Below are positions 22,676 through 34,100 of a DNA stretch of 64,000 nucleotides, piece by piece (the first letter of the stretch is position 1; the number at the start of each line of letters is the position of its first letter). The notes under the pieces are model-generated. The model had not been told where the DNA came from. It worked only from the letters and a program-made list of their open reading frames with translations, and searched no databases. The stretch spans positions 248,001 to 312,000 of the forward strand of contig JAMXSV010000019.1 of the NCBI GenBank assembly GCA_027559495.1. The letters run 5' to 3'. This DNA comes from Aurifilum marmelostoma (Eukaryota; Ascomycota; Sordariomycetes; Diaporthales; Cryphonectriaceae). The position numbers and the translations under genes were made by a program.

Positions 22676-25600
22676 GGACAATCAGGCATCAAGGGGTGCT
22701 TCTCGTGTTCCCGTCTTCCTCCTCCGAGGTTGACAGCTAGGCAGGCGAAGATGACCAGTCAGCCATCCCGGCACGTGCATGGCAACAGCAGCAAGCTTCT
22801 GGGCGTGGGAAGGAGAGAGAGAAGAAAAAAAAAAAAAAAGAGGAAACCAAATAAAAACTGAAAACTATGGCGCCAGATGATGTGACGTGGGAGACAGAGG
22901 ACCCGAGTAGCAGATAGATAGATTCCTGTAGCAAGGGGACAGGGGTGTGGCAATTACCCTTCTTGTCCTCCCAGCTGATTCTATGGCCGTCATCCGGGGA
23001 GCGGCCAGATCCGCTCCAGGCGTTTAAAACGGTGCGCTTGGGAGGGTCGGCCGGCCGGGGGGGGGGGGGAAGGTCATTGGAACCACGCTTTTCTTCTTCT
23101 TCTTCTTCTTGGCTTTTTCCTCCCATTCTTTCTGAGAGTGGAGTCTTCTGTATTTCTTGGGTATCCGCTTGAGTTCTACAATGCCGGACTCGGTACCAGA
23201 GCTGCGAGGGCGGGCTTTATACAGCTCATCAGTGTAAAACGGGCAGGTGTTTGGGCACGGGCGATCCGGACATGCATGCTCGGATGAAGTGTCTTTCCAG
23301 CCACCCCCCCCCCCCGGCTACGGACAAATCGTTCATCGCAGCTGTGCTCTGGTACAGCCACAGGGGTGCAAATCGTCCTAATCTCAGATCCTCGATCTGT
23401 CACAAGAGACGAATTCCTCCGCCGGACGGCGTCAAGAAACAACGCGCGGCGCGCTTAGAGAGACCGTCGTTTTGGTGGCTCACGCGAGAGAGTTTCATAG
23501 TACTGGTGACACGTCTGAAAAGAGAAAAAAGAAAAGACATGGCCAGAAGGAGGAAAAAAGCAGTTGCGACGGGATCCGAGCGGATCCAGAGCAGCTCCCC
23601 TTTTCCCAATCGAGGGATTCCGTCCAGATCCGCGATTGGTCGCCTGCAGCAGTTTTTATCTCGCAGCCTAGAAGCAGTTGTGCATCCACTCGTGATGTTA
23701 TGTGGACAATACTGGTTGTGAGGTCTGTGTGGGGCTCGTCAACACTGACAGGATCTGTTTACGTAGCAGATGTTCGCTGCAGGCCTGTACACTATGTAAA
23801 TACTATACAGGGTTCTATAGATTGCTTGCCAATCGCAACAGGCGAGCACGACTCGCTCAACAACAATGTGCCACTTTCCGACGGGCGCTTCCGCAGATCT
23901 CACCACCCTGTACGGCTATAATTCGTCCACTATTGCATGAAGCTACACACTTGGGATGCAGCACCGCATCTTCGTATACATTGCATGCGCCAGAGTATGC
24001 AGCCAGGTAGTAGTACCAGACGGGAATATTTCACCGCCAATTCGAATGCAACAGCGTAGATTGTTCTTTCTGGCTGGCTTCTTCGTGGATACCACTACTT
24101 TGCTGGATCCGATGCATGATCGTGGCGGCGGCAGCGGACGCTCAATCAGATTCGCCGCGCGGACTCGCTCTTAAAGCCGTATCGTACAAACGTCTGTATA
24201 TTGTGGCTGGGCCAGGCCGGGATGAATGACGACAGAGTGGTCTGTCTTTTCCACGCATCCCGGGCTCCATTGGTCATCATACGAAAATGGGGATGGAAAA
24301 GATGATCTCTCGATGGAGGTTGGGGGGGGGAGGGGAGTGGGAGGGGAGCGGGGGTGAGAGCTGTTCTACGAGGCTGGGTTGGGCATCGTTGATCAACCAT
24401 TTTGGGGCTTTTGGGAAGCTCTCAGACTACATAGTACCCTATATTCAATAGCTGCGTTGATCATTTACCATTATGCTGCATGCCAGGCGAAGCGCTTCCT
24501 CTTTGATCTGCAAGGACACCACGTTCTTTCTGGGCTCATACCTGTAGGGCTGTTTGCTTATCGTCTTTGTCTCACCGGTGTCTGTTTCTTTCCGATCTGC
24601 AAAGCCCGTCAGCTCGTCCACGGGTATTTGTGTGCCGTGGTCTGCAGCTTACAGTTGCACTCAGTGTCCACTTGCATCTTTGTTGCATTTGGTGGATTTT
24701 CCGGAAGGTCGTCTCGGTCTTTTGCGTACTAATTATCTGCATGTCTCAGATTTGTGAACCAATTGATTAGCATGCCGGGAGGAAATGTGCAGGTAATATG
24801 ATAATTTATTTGCCAAAGTTTTATTAGACCGACAACCTGCGCATACCAACTTATTACCAATCATTCTTATTCTTCACGTACCATATACGGATCTATCACA
24901 GAATCACGTGCAGCGTCTGGGTTGTCTCGTACGATCCACCGTGTCTCAGTCTTAACTACTTATTGCTGTGGACGTACGCGGACCGCTATCATGCCACGGA
25001 GTTGGGCCTTTGGCGCAGTGGAGACAGTAGAATCAGCTAACATTATAATATCACCAGACATATCAAAGAGGCAAGAGGGTACATATGATTAGAATACTGA
25101 GTGATAGTTGGATTTCCGGTCTGACTATGCTGCTGCCGAATTCAGGTTAATCTAGTAAAGCTGCATGTCGATATATCACAACATGTAAAGTATTATACGA
25201 TAGACTCCATTGATGTAGTCTTCAATTGCCAGAATATCAATTGACAAAGTGCAGTAACTCGGCTCTGCATTGATTCATACGGCAATTACAGGTGGCAACG
25301 CATCTCCCTTGGCTAGAACATACAGAGCGATATATCAATTTTTTTTCTTCTTTTTATCACTGAGACATGACACACCACTGGTGGCCAGGTAGACATGAGA
25401 GCGTTCCTCGTGTTGCGATGCGACTCTATCGTTCGATTAACTTTATAAGATGGATACAGACCAGACTGCCCTTGGTCCTGTCTCGGGGTGGAAGCGAATC
25501 GTCATGCGAAAGGCTATCTTGTCAGGCTCCATTTCTCTTTATTTTACCCCCCCCCCCCTCATAGTATACTGTGCTATGAGCGACGAAATGAAAGGGCATG

Positions 25601-26463
25601 CAATACGACGTTAGTGATCATGTTATAGCTGAGACATCCGCCAGCCGTAATTAATCACATACTTGCTGAGATCCACAATGCTCTCAGATTTTGCTGAACA
25701 AAGAACTAACAAAGGTTATGGAATTCTTATATAGACTCCGCGCAATTTCATTGACCTCCCCTTGTATCGATTGTGTTGATTTGTATATTATCATTATCGT
25801 TATCATCTCTGTGTTTGTTTGGGTGTTTCTTATTTTCAATTTTAATTGAATAAACATCGTGTCTGCATGATCAGTAGCCTATTCGGATCGCCTGGGAAGA
25901 AAATTTCATCTCATAGTAGGATGCCAAAACATGACGTTAATCCGAAGCTTTCGGGTAATTTAAAATAAATGAGGGAGCCTATCTTGGCATTGAGATGGTC
26001 CTCTGAGCGCTGTGCCGCTCAGCTGGTCCTTTGGCCCCGATCCCGTTGATATTGTTTGATCGGTTCGCCCTCTCAACGAATGCAAAGGCGGCGCGATATC
26101 ACTGTACAGGCCGTCGTGGGGGGCTGTGTATTCACTAGGTCGTCCTACAGTGCAACCCCCCACCCAGGCCTCCATCCGCAGCAGCTTCAGCTTGTTCTGT
26201 AGCTGTGACAAAGGGGGGCCCACATTTGCTTCGCCTCTGTGCCTCAGCAGAGAATCTGTTGGTCCTTAGCACTGCATCTCTCAGCAGCAGACCAGCTCCC
26301 GCTGGATGCCATTTCACACGCAGGTTTACCAAGGTTCGCAATCCTTCGTAAGCTCCTCTAGATAAATATTATCCCTTGGATCGATCGGGTTCAGTGCTCT
26401 TCTTCATCTCTTCCGTCTTGAGCAGTGAAACGCAACCAGCAAAGACGTTATCAGCAGCCCACG
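21831..26463. other. Long gene-free stretch
   Basis: No gene is supportable over 4.6 kb. Simple sequence includes a 13-base C run at 22059-22071, a G run near 22310-22319, (CA)15 at 22643-22672, a G run at 23057-23069, a TTC repeat near 23092-23111 and a 12-base C run at 23304-23315. From about 24.8 to 25.95 kb the sequence is visibly AT-rich with few open frames. A decayed repeat is possible there, but no recognisable element end or transposase frame was seen. The last 300 bases should contain the promoter of the gene at 26464. Confidence 0.5.
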
Positions 26464-27270
26464 ATGTCGGCGCTTCGCCCTGTTAATCCGCCTGTGGGGC
26501 GCCCCGAGTTCATCAATCATCAGCAGGAGACTACCCTCATCCTCAAGGAGAAGGTGTTGTCGCTCACCGGCGACGCCTTTGATATTAAAGCCGATCCGCG
26601 AAATGGACAAGATCCGTATTCAGTCTTGAAAGTCGATCGTAAGTGGTGGGACTCACGTGCGGTAGACCAGTACCGTTACGTTTACGGAATACCGCTTGTG
26701 AAGAGAACGTCTCTCTGACCACCGAGCAGCCAGCACTTTTACGAGCAAGAGGGCTTTCTTTGATATGAAGGGTAACCACCTGTTCGACCTGAAGAAGGAA
26801 CATCTCCATCTTGTCCACGAATACATGAAGCTCGTCGACGTGAACGGCGACAAGTTCTGCGAGATCAAGAAGAACATCTCAAGTAAGCCTAACAAAGACG
26901 TGCTCAATCAAGACACGGGGCAGAAAAAGAGGAGATAAAAGAAATCCTGAGCCGCTCGACGAACGAACAAATGCTGACTATGGCGACAGTCGGTTTCGGG
27001 AGCAAGTATACGATCACCTTCACACAGCCGGGCGGGGCAGAGCAGGTCCTGGTGATGGAAGGCAACTGGCGCGACTCGGTGGCCGAGATCAAGCGCGATG
27101 GCAGCGGCGAGGTGTGTGCTCTCGTGCACCGCAAGTCGGCCTTCAAGAGCCTGAGCACCTTCTTGTTCGATCAAAACACGTACAGCGTCACAATTGCGCC
27201 GGGAGTCGACTATGCCGCCATTGCTGCGGTATCCATTGCCTTTGATGAGTGGGAGAATGATGCGCCATGA
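26464..27270 (+). CDS. LURP-one-related (Tubby-C-like) protein
   Basis: Three exons: 26464-26638, 26730-26882 and 26990-27270, all with GT-AG ends and matching phase, giving 202 residues, the usual length of the family. The conserved LOR layout is clear: an early LKEKVLSLTGDAFDI strand pair, the central RAFFDMKGNHLFDLKKE segment typical of the family, then a run of strands, and a C-terminal helix region reading TVTIAPGVDYAAIAA-like before a terminal acidic EWEN stretch. LOR proteins adopt a Tubby-like beta barrel with a buried helix; in plants some are defence-linked, and in fungi their role is unknown. No signal peptide or membrane segment. There are no close neighbours to suggest a pathway. 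Confident on family, no functional claim. Confidence 0.88.
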
Positions 27271-29418
27271 TTCTGGGACGGGAGGGTCGGATTCTATTCG
27301 GCAGCCTTTTTTTTCTTCTTCTTTCTTGTCGGGCAAGTATTGGCTCCTGTCCAAGAATTGTTGCCTTCGATGTGTCCCGTCACTGTATGCTTTATGAGCA
27401 GGTCAGAGTGTATCTCGCAGTGTGACGGGCTGTCTTCCAAATAGTAGATGCTCAAGGAGACTATCTAGTATCAAACGATCCTCGGTACTTCTTCCGTATA
27501 TTGCCTGCTAGGAGAGCTTCACACCGGCTTTTTAACATAGAGATGATGACAAATGAAGTTTGGTTGCTGCTGCTTGCTCTCGGAGGAACATTGTCCTCGG
27601 AATTACCGGCCTGAGTGGTCTCTGCATGCCTCGCAGCGCTTTTCAATGGCCACCGTCTTCGCCAATGCCACTCCATGCTTGGGTCCTCGGGCATTAGTTC
27701 GAAAATCTAGACCTTCCCTAATCTGACGGGCTCAGTTTTGGCGGCTGCTCGCCTTCGCCCTGGGTGGACGGCGACCCTGAGGATAACATCACACAATCCG
27801 AAAGGAAAAGTGCGAAGCCCTTAGCTTTGCTGAACGAAAAGCACATCACTTTTCACTCAAGGCATTCAGCATGGCAATCGTCCCTAAATACATATGGTGA
27901 CTGACCTCTGTAGTCACGAACAGAGTGTGATCACTAAGGGTTCTGATATCAAGATTGCTCCCAGGATTGTGAAGATCACCTCCACTACCTAATTACTCCA
28001 CATTCCGTTACTAAACCGCTCATCATCCTCTGTTCATCGTGACGTTCGAATCAATTCTACCAGTGCAGTTTATTCCTGCTCTTCTTCTTCTCTCTCTTTC
28101 TTGTCTTCTACTTTTTCCCCCGTTCTTGTGCACGGAAAGGGGTGATTTTGGCTAAGAAACCTAGCTAAACTGTATTGAGGTTGCTCCGTGAAAATGGCTT
28201 GCTACGATAATAGCCTTTTTTCCTTTTCCCCTCCACGCCTCGTCCATATCATCCTATGGACAAAAGCACAAATTTAGAAGCCACGCAACAGGAAATTGTT
28301 CATTGATTTATTCCCTTTTTGTTCTATCTGCTTTCCGGATCGCGAGAAGGCCGTATTACAGCACCAGAAGAGGCACGGCATCCTCACTGAGGAACCCAGA
28401 ATTTCAAGACACTTTGTCAATTGGCCAGTAAGTAAAATCAACCATTGAAATTTCACCCTTCACAACATCACGCCACGCGATGGGTCTATTTGTGGCTTAA
28501 TCGCAAGCTCCAATGGTTTCCGCATCTCGGCGCGGAGGGGAAAGAGAGCGGAGCATTGACTCGGACAGCTTGGGTGGGCGGGCTGGACTCTGACCAGACC
28601 AGATCCGGGGCGCGTACCCAGAAATTGACGCTGTCGTGAACGAGTCTTACAGGCCCCGACCAGGCCTGTTTGGTGCAAGCGGTGCCCATGCGGGATGCCT
28701 AGCGGGCGAAGAGCATGCTCTGCGGCTGAGATGGGGCGGGACTAGAGGGAATGAAATTACAAGCAGGCCAGTGCTTATCGTGAGGGCCTCGGCCGTCCGA
28801 GCTCGAGAGGAGGATTTTGTCCGTCTTCACTTTTCCCCTCTCCATACTTGTCTCCTCACAGCCGTTGTAAAAGAGTGCCGGATCTTCTGTGTTTATCACT
28901 TCACGAGAACGTCTGGTAGAAGACGAATAGTACTGGAAGGGCTTCCACAAAAGACAGGTTCGGGATGTCACTCAAGCAAGCTTAATATTCTCCGAAAAGG
29001 TATTAACGCTGGTGTCTATAGGTGGGTCGTCGATAAGGAGGACGATGGGATGCTATGTAAAGAGGTCACGATGCAACCTCGGCGAGGGATGCCAGGGGAG
29101 ATTAACATTGTCAAATATTAAAATGGGTCCATAAAACACACTCCAAGGTCTTGGCTCTCTGGGGGAGGAGAGATGAGGAACACGATCAATCCCGCCCTCC
29201 TTCTTCTTATATTATAACCCTCCCCGCCGTCCTTCTCTTCCTCTGGCGGCCTGTCCTGCTTTCCTCTTGACAGCCAGCTTCAGGTTCACGAGACCCAAGT
29301 AGATCCTCACGCTCGTTCTGTGTGTTGTTCCACAGCACTTCCATTCGTTCTCTCTCTCCCTCCCTCATAAGGACGACACTCATTTTCCCTTACTTACATA
29401 ATAATAATCACCATCACC
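27271..29418. other. Gene-free stretch upstream of the Kre9-like gene
   Basis: The 161-codon plus-strand frame at 28636-29121 has no recognisable domain and is judged non-coding. A TTATATTATAA sequence at about 29208-29217, some 200 bases before the next start codon, is a plausible TATA-type promoter element. A C/T-rich leader with ATAATAATCACC follows just before the ATG. Confidence 0.55.
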
Positions 29419-30476
29419 ATGCGTGCCTCCACCCTCTCCCTCCTCGCCCTCAGCGGCGCCGCCTCGGCCATCCAGTTCCTCAACCCGGCCGAGAACGCGA
29501 CCCTGGCCAGGGGCACCACCTACGACCTGCAGTGGTCCACCGTCGACACCGACCCGACCAGCCTGAGCGTCTACCTGGTCAACTTTGTCAACTGGCCCCC
29601 TTACTACCAGGAGCTGGACCTTGACGTCGACACCAGCGCCGGTGAGGCCTCTGTCCGCATCCCCTGCGACATCGATGCCTCGTACGGATACCAGTTGTAA
29701 GTGTTACCCCCCCCCCCCTTCCCCAAGCCGGAATAACTCACCCCAGGTCTGTTCTGCCATATCGCAAACCCACACTGACAGACAATAAACAACCAAACAG
29801 CAACGCCATCAACGGCACCAATGTCTACGTCATCTACGCCCAGACCCCCAAGTTCTCCATCGGCGGCGCCAGCTGCGTCGACCCGGTGACCACCTCGTCC
29901 GTCTGCGCGGCCGCTGCCACCGCGACGGTGACCGTCACGGTGCGTGGCAACTCTTCCTCATCATCATCATCATCACCCTTCAGCACCGCCACCGGTGCTG
30001 CTGCTGCCCTGAACCACTCCTCTCCCGCCACCACCACCACTGCTGCTGCTGCTGCTACTGTCACCTCCTCGGCTGCCGGCTTCTCCGGCACCTGCCCCTC
30101 GACCATCGGTTGGAAGGGGGACTACGGCCACCCAGTCACGCTGACCAGCGTCCCCCACGCAGACCGTGGTGTAGCCACCCAGACCCCCACGGCTCCCGGC
30201 GCCGCCAAGGGTGACGGCAAGGGCGAGGGCTACCACTGGAAGACCAAGACGGTGCCCAACGCTGCCGCCGCCGCCGCTGCGACCTCGACCTCGACCGCGG
30301 CCGCCGGCTCCGGCAAGGGAAGCGATCTGACCGGTGCCGAAAAGGTCGGCTCCAAGGGATCCTCCTCCGACGACTCCTCCTCCAAGGGCTGCCCCAAGAG
30401 CAGGCCTGCGAGGAAGAGGCACTCGGACAATGGCCACACCCGCCCGTTCCCTCGCAACGTCAGGGGACGTGTTTGA
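29419..30476 (+). CDS. Secreted Kre9/Knh1-type cell-wall protein, Ser/Thr/Ala-rich
   Basis: Two exons, 29419-29696 and 29801-30476, give 317 residues. The start codon lies in an ATCACCATG context. A signal peptide covers about the first 17 residues (basic start, leucine-rich core, ASA cleavage region). A Kre9/Knh1-like beta-sandwich domain follows (about residues 20-118), with the family hallmarks NPAENATLARGTTYDLQW and the SVRIPCDI and KFSIGGA strands. The rest is a Ser/Thr/Ala-rich, probably O-glycosylated region, then a Lys/Gly-rich part. Relatives take part in beta-1,6-glucan assembly or are GPI-anchored wall proteins. Here the C terminus has no hydrophobic GPI signal. It ends in a basic tail containing the dibasic/tribasic site ARKR, so release or Kex2-type processing is possible. 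Family confident, precise role unknown. Confidence 0.85.
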
Positions 30477-31177
30477 ACCGAAATGGACCTGTAAATAGAA
30501 AATATAAAAGAAAGAAGGGAGTTCTTTCCTCTCTTTCTTTTTTTTCTGCGTGAGAGATGGTTGGACTCTGGTGTATAGTATTTGGGAAAGCAAGGCAGCC
30601 TCGAGTAATGGTTAATGCGCATGTAATGTACTTAGTTGCTGCGAGCCGGGCTCAGTCTGCCCTCTGTTCTTGGTTTCGTGACCAGCAGCGTTGTGGTCGG
30701 AATAAGAAGTAGGGCAAAGTAAAGAATACGGATAATCTTAATGGTATCGTATTCTTTATTCCTCAGCTTGTGCCCTCGTGCCCTTTTCATTTCTTGTTCC
30801 TACGCCACTGTGAGACGAGACGTAGAGAGAGGACCCCGTCGTCTTCCTTACCCGATACAGATACAATGCAGAGAACGTCCCTCCAAAGAGACTAGAGGTC
30901 GAGATTAGCAAAAAAGGCCGCCGGCAGGATGGCAGACTGTATTGAGAATAAGAAATAACTCCAGAGACCAAATCACCAAAAGGTATCATACAGTAACCCT
31001 CTCCACCTGCCTTCGCCCGCCGCCCACAAAACGCCCATGCTTCCTCCCATGATCCGAAACAAATGAGACTAATCTCTTCTTCCACGATGCTGCCGGCCTC
31101 GCCAGAGACGACACCATTCTTCTACCTTGTCCAAGCACAGTCCCTTCGACAGGCTCCATCGCAGGCAACGAACCTCT
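30477..31177. other. Intergenic space between convergent genes
   Basis: Shared downstream region of the Kre9-like gene and the ApsB-like gene. Nothing beyond T-rich likely 3' untranslated sequence (30520-30545) was seen. Confidence 0.6.
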
Positions 31178-34100
31178 TTAGTCGTCAGCCCTCGAGGCCG
31201 ATCGTGAGGCTGCGGGGCTCTTCTTGCCCAATGATAGCGCTGCTTGTAGCTTGCGGTGCTTCTCGCGCTTGGCCTCTCTCATCTGCGCCTCCCTCGCGAC
31301 TTCTTCCAGATCCAAGAGCCGACGACTCGCTTCTGTCCGGTCTAGCATCCGGCCCTCGCGCTCCGCCTTGAGTTTGCCCTCGAGGTCCTTCAGCCGGTGC
31401 ATCCACTTGATGTCCGCATCGGACGGAGCTCCAGGGGACAGCAGCGGCGCCGCGCCTGCTGATGCTGGACCCGGGTCGTAGTCACGTGCGTAGTCTTGTG
31501 AGTTGGACAGCGTGACGGCCTCGTTTTCTGTGCGCGAGCGCGAGATGGTCGAGGGTCGGCTGGCATCGCGGCGGACCGAGGAAGAGGATGACGCCGTCAG
31601 GGCTGGCCCGTACGTCCGGCTGGTTTGGCGGCTGGGACGCGAACGTTCGGAAGATCCAGACAGCCGATCGCGTGGCCCCGTCGGGATGGCCGGGCTGGGG
31701 CTACCGCCGTCAAAGGTCCTGTCGCCACGGGTTTCTAGCATCGCCTCCTGTGCTGTGCGCGCGCGTACCTCGTTGGCGGTCCGCAGCGTCGCATTGTCCA
31801 CCTGCAGCTGTCTGTTCACGTCTTCGAGCCTCACGATGCGCTGGCGCAGATCCTCCACGAGAGCCTGCGACGCCGCGCCGCCTACGCTTATAGTGCCGGT
31901 GGCGACGCCGTTCCGCACGATCGACTCGAGCTTATCGAGCTTCTTCATGCGCTTGTCGAGGGTCTCCTCCAGGTGCTGATACTCCTTCCACAGCTCGCGC
32001 TCGATGCTCTTGACGCGGTCCTGGAACTTGCCAACGATGGACTCGATGGTCCTCACGGCAGCCAGCAGATTTTTGCTGAAGCCGGGCAGCATGGTGGCGA
32101 CAGACTCGAGCGAGGGCAGTGCGCGCCCACTGATGAGGCTGTTGTCGTGCGCCCAGTCCGTCCCACAGATGGTCGACAGCCTCGTCCAGAGCACCAGGAG
32201 CAGGCTGTTCCGCTCGTTGAGCTGCTCCTTGAGCGTGGACTCGAGCTTGGCGAGCCGCTGCTTGTCCCTGCTCTTGGAGGACTCGAGCTCCTTGATGCGC
32301 AGCTCGGCACTGGACATGTTCCCGTGGATGTGGACCTGCGTCTTCTGGTACGTGTCGAGCTCGTGCTTCGTGGTGCGGTGGAGCTGCTTCTCCTTGTCGA
32401 ACATCTCGGCCAGCCGGCGGGCCTCGAGGGCGGATGTCTCGAGGAGCTCGTCTCGCTGTTTCAGCAGGCGCTCCTTGTCGTTGAGAGCTGACCGCGTGGT
32501 GTCGAGCTCACGGCATGTCCTCTCCAGATCGTGCTGAAGCTTGGAGATGTCCCGGAGGAAGGTGGACTTGGTGCCGTTGAGATCACCCAGCGCCTCCCTG
32601 AGGTTGTTCTCGAGCTCCTGCAGCCGCTCCTTCCACTCGGCTGCCTCGATCTCCTGCTTAGAGAGGCTCTTGCGCAGCTTCCTGGACTCGTCCTTGGCTG
32701 TCGTCAGCTCCCGGTTCAGCTGGTTGACCACCTGCTGCACCTCCTCCTTCTCCTGGTTGGTGACGATCTCGTGCTGCTGTCTCTCGTTCTGCATCTGGGA
32801 CTCGAGTTCTCTGGTCTTGTCCTTCTCCTCCCGGAGGACGACCTCGAGCTGTGCCACCTGCCCGACAAGGTCGCCGATCTTGAGCTTGTCGCCTTCTTGT
32901 TCCTCGCGCAGGAAGGCAATCTCGCCCTGGTTGGACTCCTGCTGGACGCTGAGGCGGGACACCTTGTCGTTGGCAGCGACGAGCTTCTCCTCGAGGTCCT
33001 CGAGCTCGGTATTGCTCTGCGTGAGCTCCTCCTCGAGCTGCTTGATGCGCTTGAGCTGGGCCTCCTGGGTATCCTCGAAACGGATCATGTCGTCACTCAG
33101 ACGGCGCATCTCTTCCTGTAGGGCTTCCTGGTTCTCGCTGCGCTCGACGAGCTCCTGGTTGAGCCGGGCGATCTCGGCGTCTCGCTGCTCAGCTTCGGCC
33201 TCGAGGTGGTCGATCTCGTCCTGGGCCTCCGTCCGCAGGTTGTTGAACTCTTGGTCCATGCTGGAGTTCTCCTGGAGAAGTTCGTCCCGCTCTTGGTGCA
33301 GTGCGATGAGGTCGTTCTGGGCGGCCTCGAGCTCTTGCTGCAGCTGCAGGGCTGCCGTCTCCACCTCCTTCCGGGCCTCCAGCTCTGCCTCGTACTCCTC
33401 GACGTACGTGCCGAGCTCTTGCTGCAGGTCCTGGTTCTGCATCTTCACCGCGCTGAGCTTGTCGCGGAGCTCAGCCAGCTTGTTCTCAAGCTCCTCCCGC
33501 TCAGGATCCTCGTCGAGGGTCGCCGTCCGGGTGGCCTGGCTGCCTCGAGATGGCGGCCGGTCGTGCACACCAGAACGGGATGCGGACCGATCGAGGATGC
33601 TGTCGAGAGTGGAGCTCGCCGTACCACTGCGGCGCTGTGCCATCTTCAGGTCCTCGATCTCTTGGTACAATCTCTCCTTCTCTCGGTTTCTCGAGGTCAG
33701 CATGGAGGTCTGAGCACCGACCTCGCGCCTCAGCTCCGCGTTCTCATGCCTGAGCTGTTCGCTCTCGCGGCGCAGCTCTTCGACGAGGGTGACGCTGACA
33801 CTCATAGTGCCTGTCATCTCTGACTCTGACATCCTCGACTTTGACCTCGACGGCGATTCGGCCCTGGGCTTCCTCGAGATGTTGTAGATGTTGGTAGTAT
33901 GCTGTAGACCAGTACCGGCCGAGTTGCCGGTCGAGCTCATGGTGCCGTTCGTGAGCTCCTGCTTCAGGCGGAAGACCTCGTCGCGCAGCCTCTTGTTCTC
34001 GTCGCCCAGCCTCTGGTTGTCCTCCTCTGCCTGCTCCCGGCGCCCCGACTCCTGGGAGTACAGCTCTCTCCACACCTCGGTCTCGTCATCCTGGCCGAGC

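Noticed and set aside
24976..25030. tRNA-like stretch (GGGCCTTTGGCGCAGTGGA)
   Set aside because: No matching B-box or cloverleaf pairing could be made.
24780..25950. AT-rich, frame-poor segment as a mutated (RIP) transposon
   Set aside because: No element ends, repeats or transposase relics visible; needs dinucleotide statistics that were not run.
28636..29121. 161-codon plus-strand frame
   Set aside because: No domain, unlike local coding composition, and lies in the promoter area of the Kre9-like gene.
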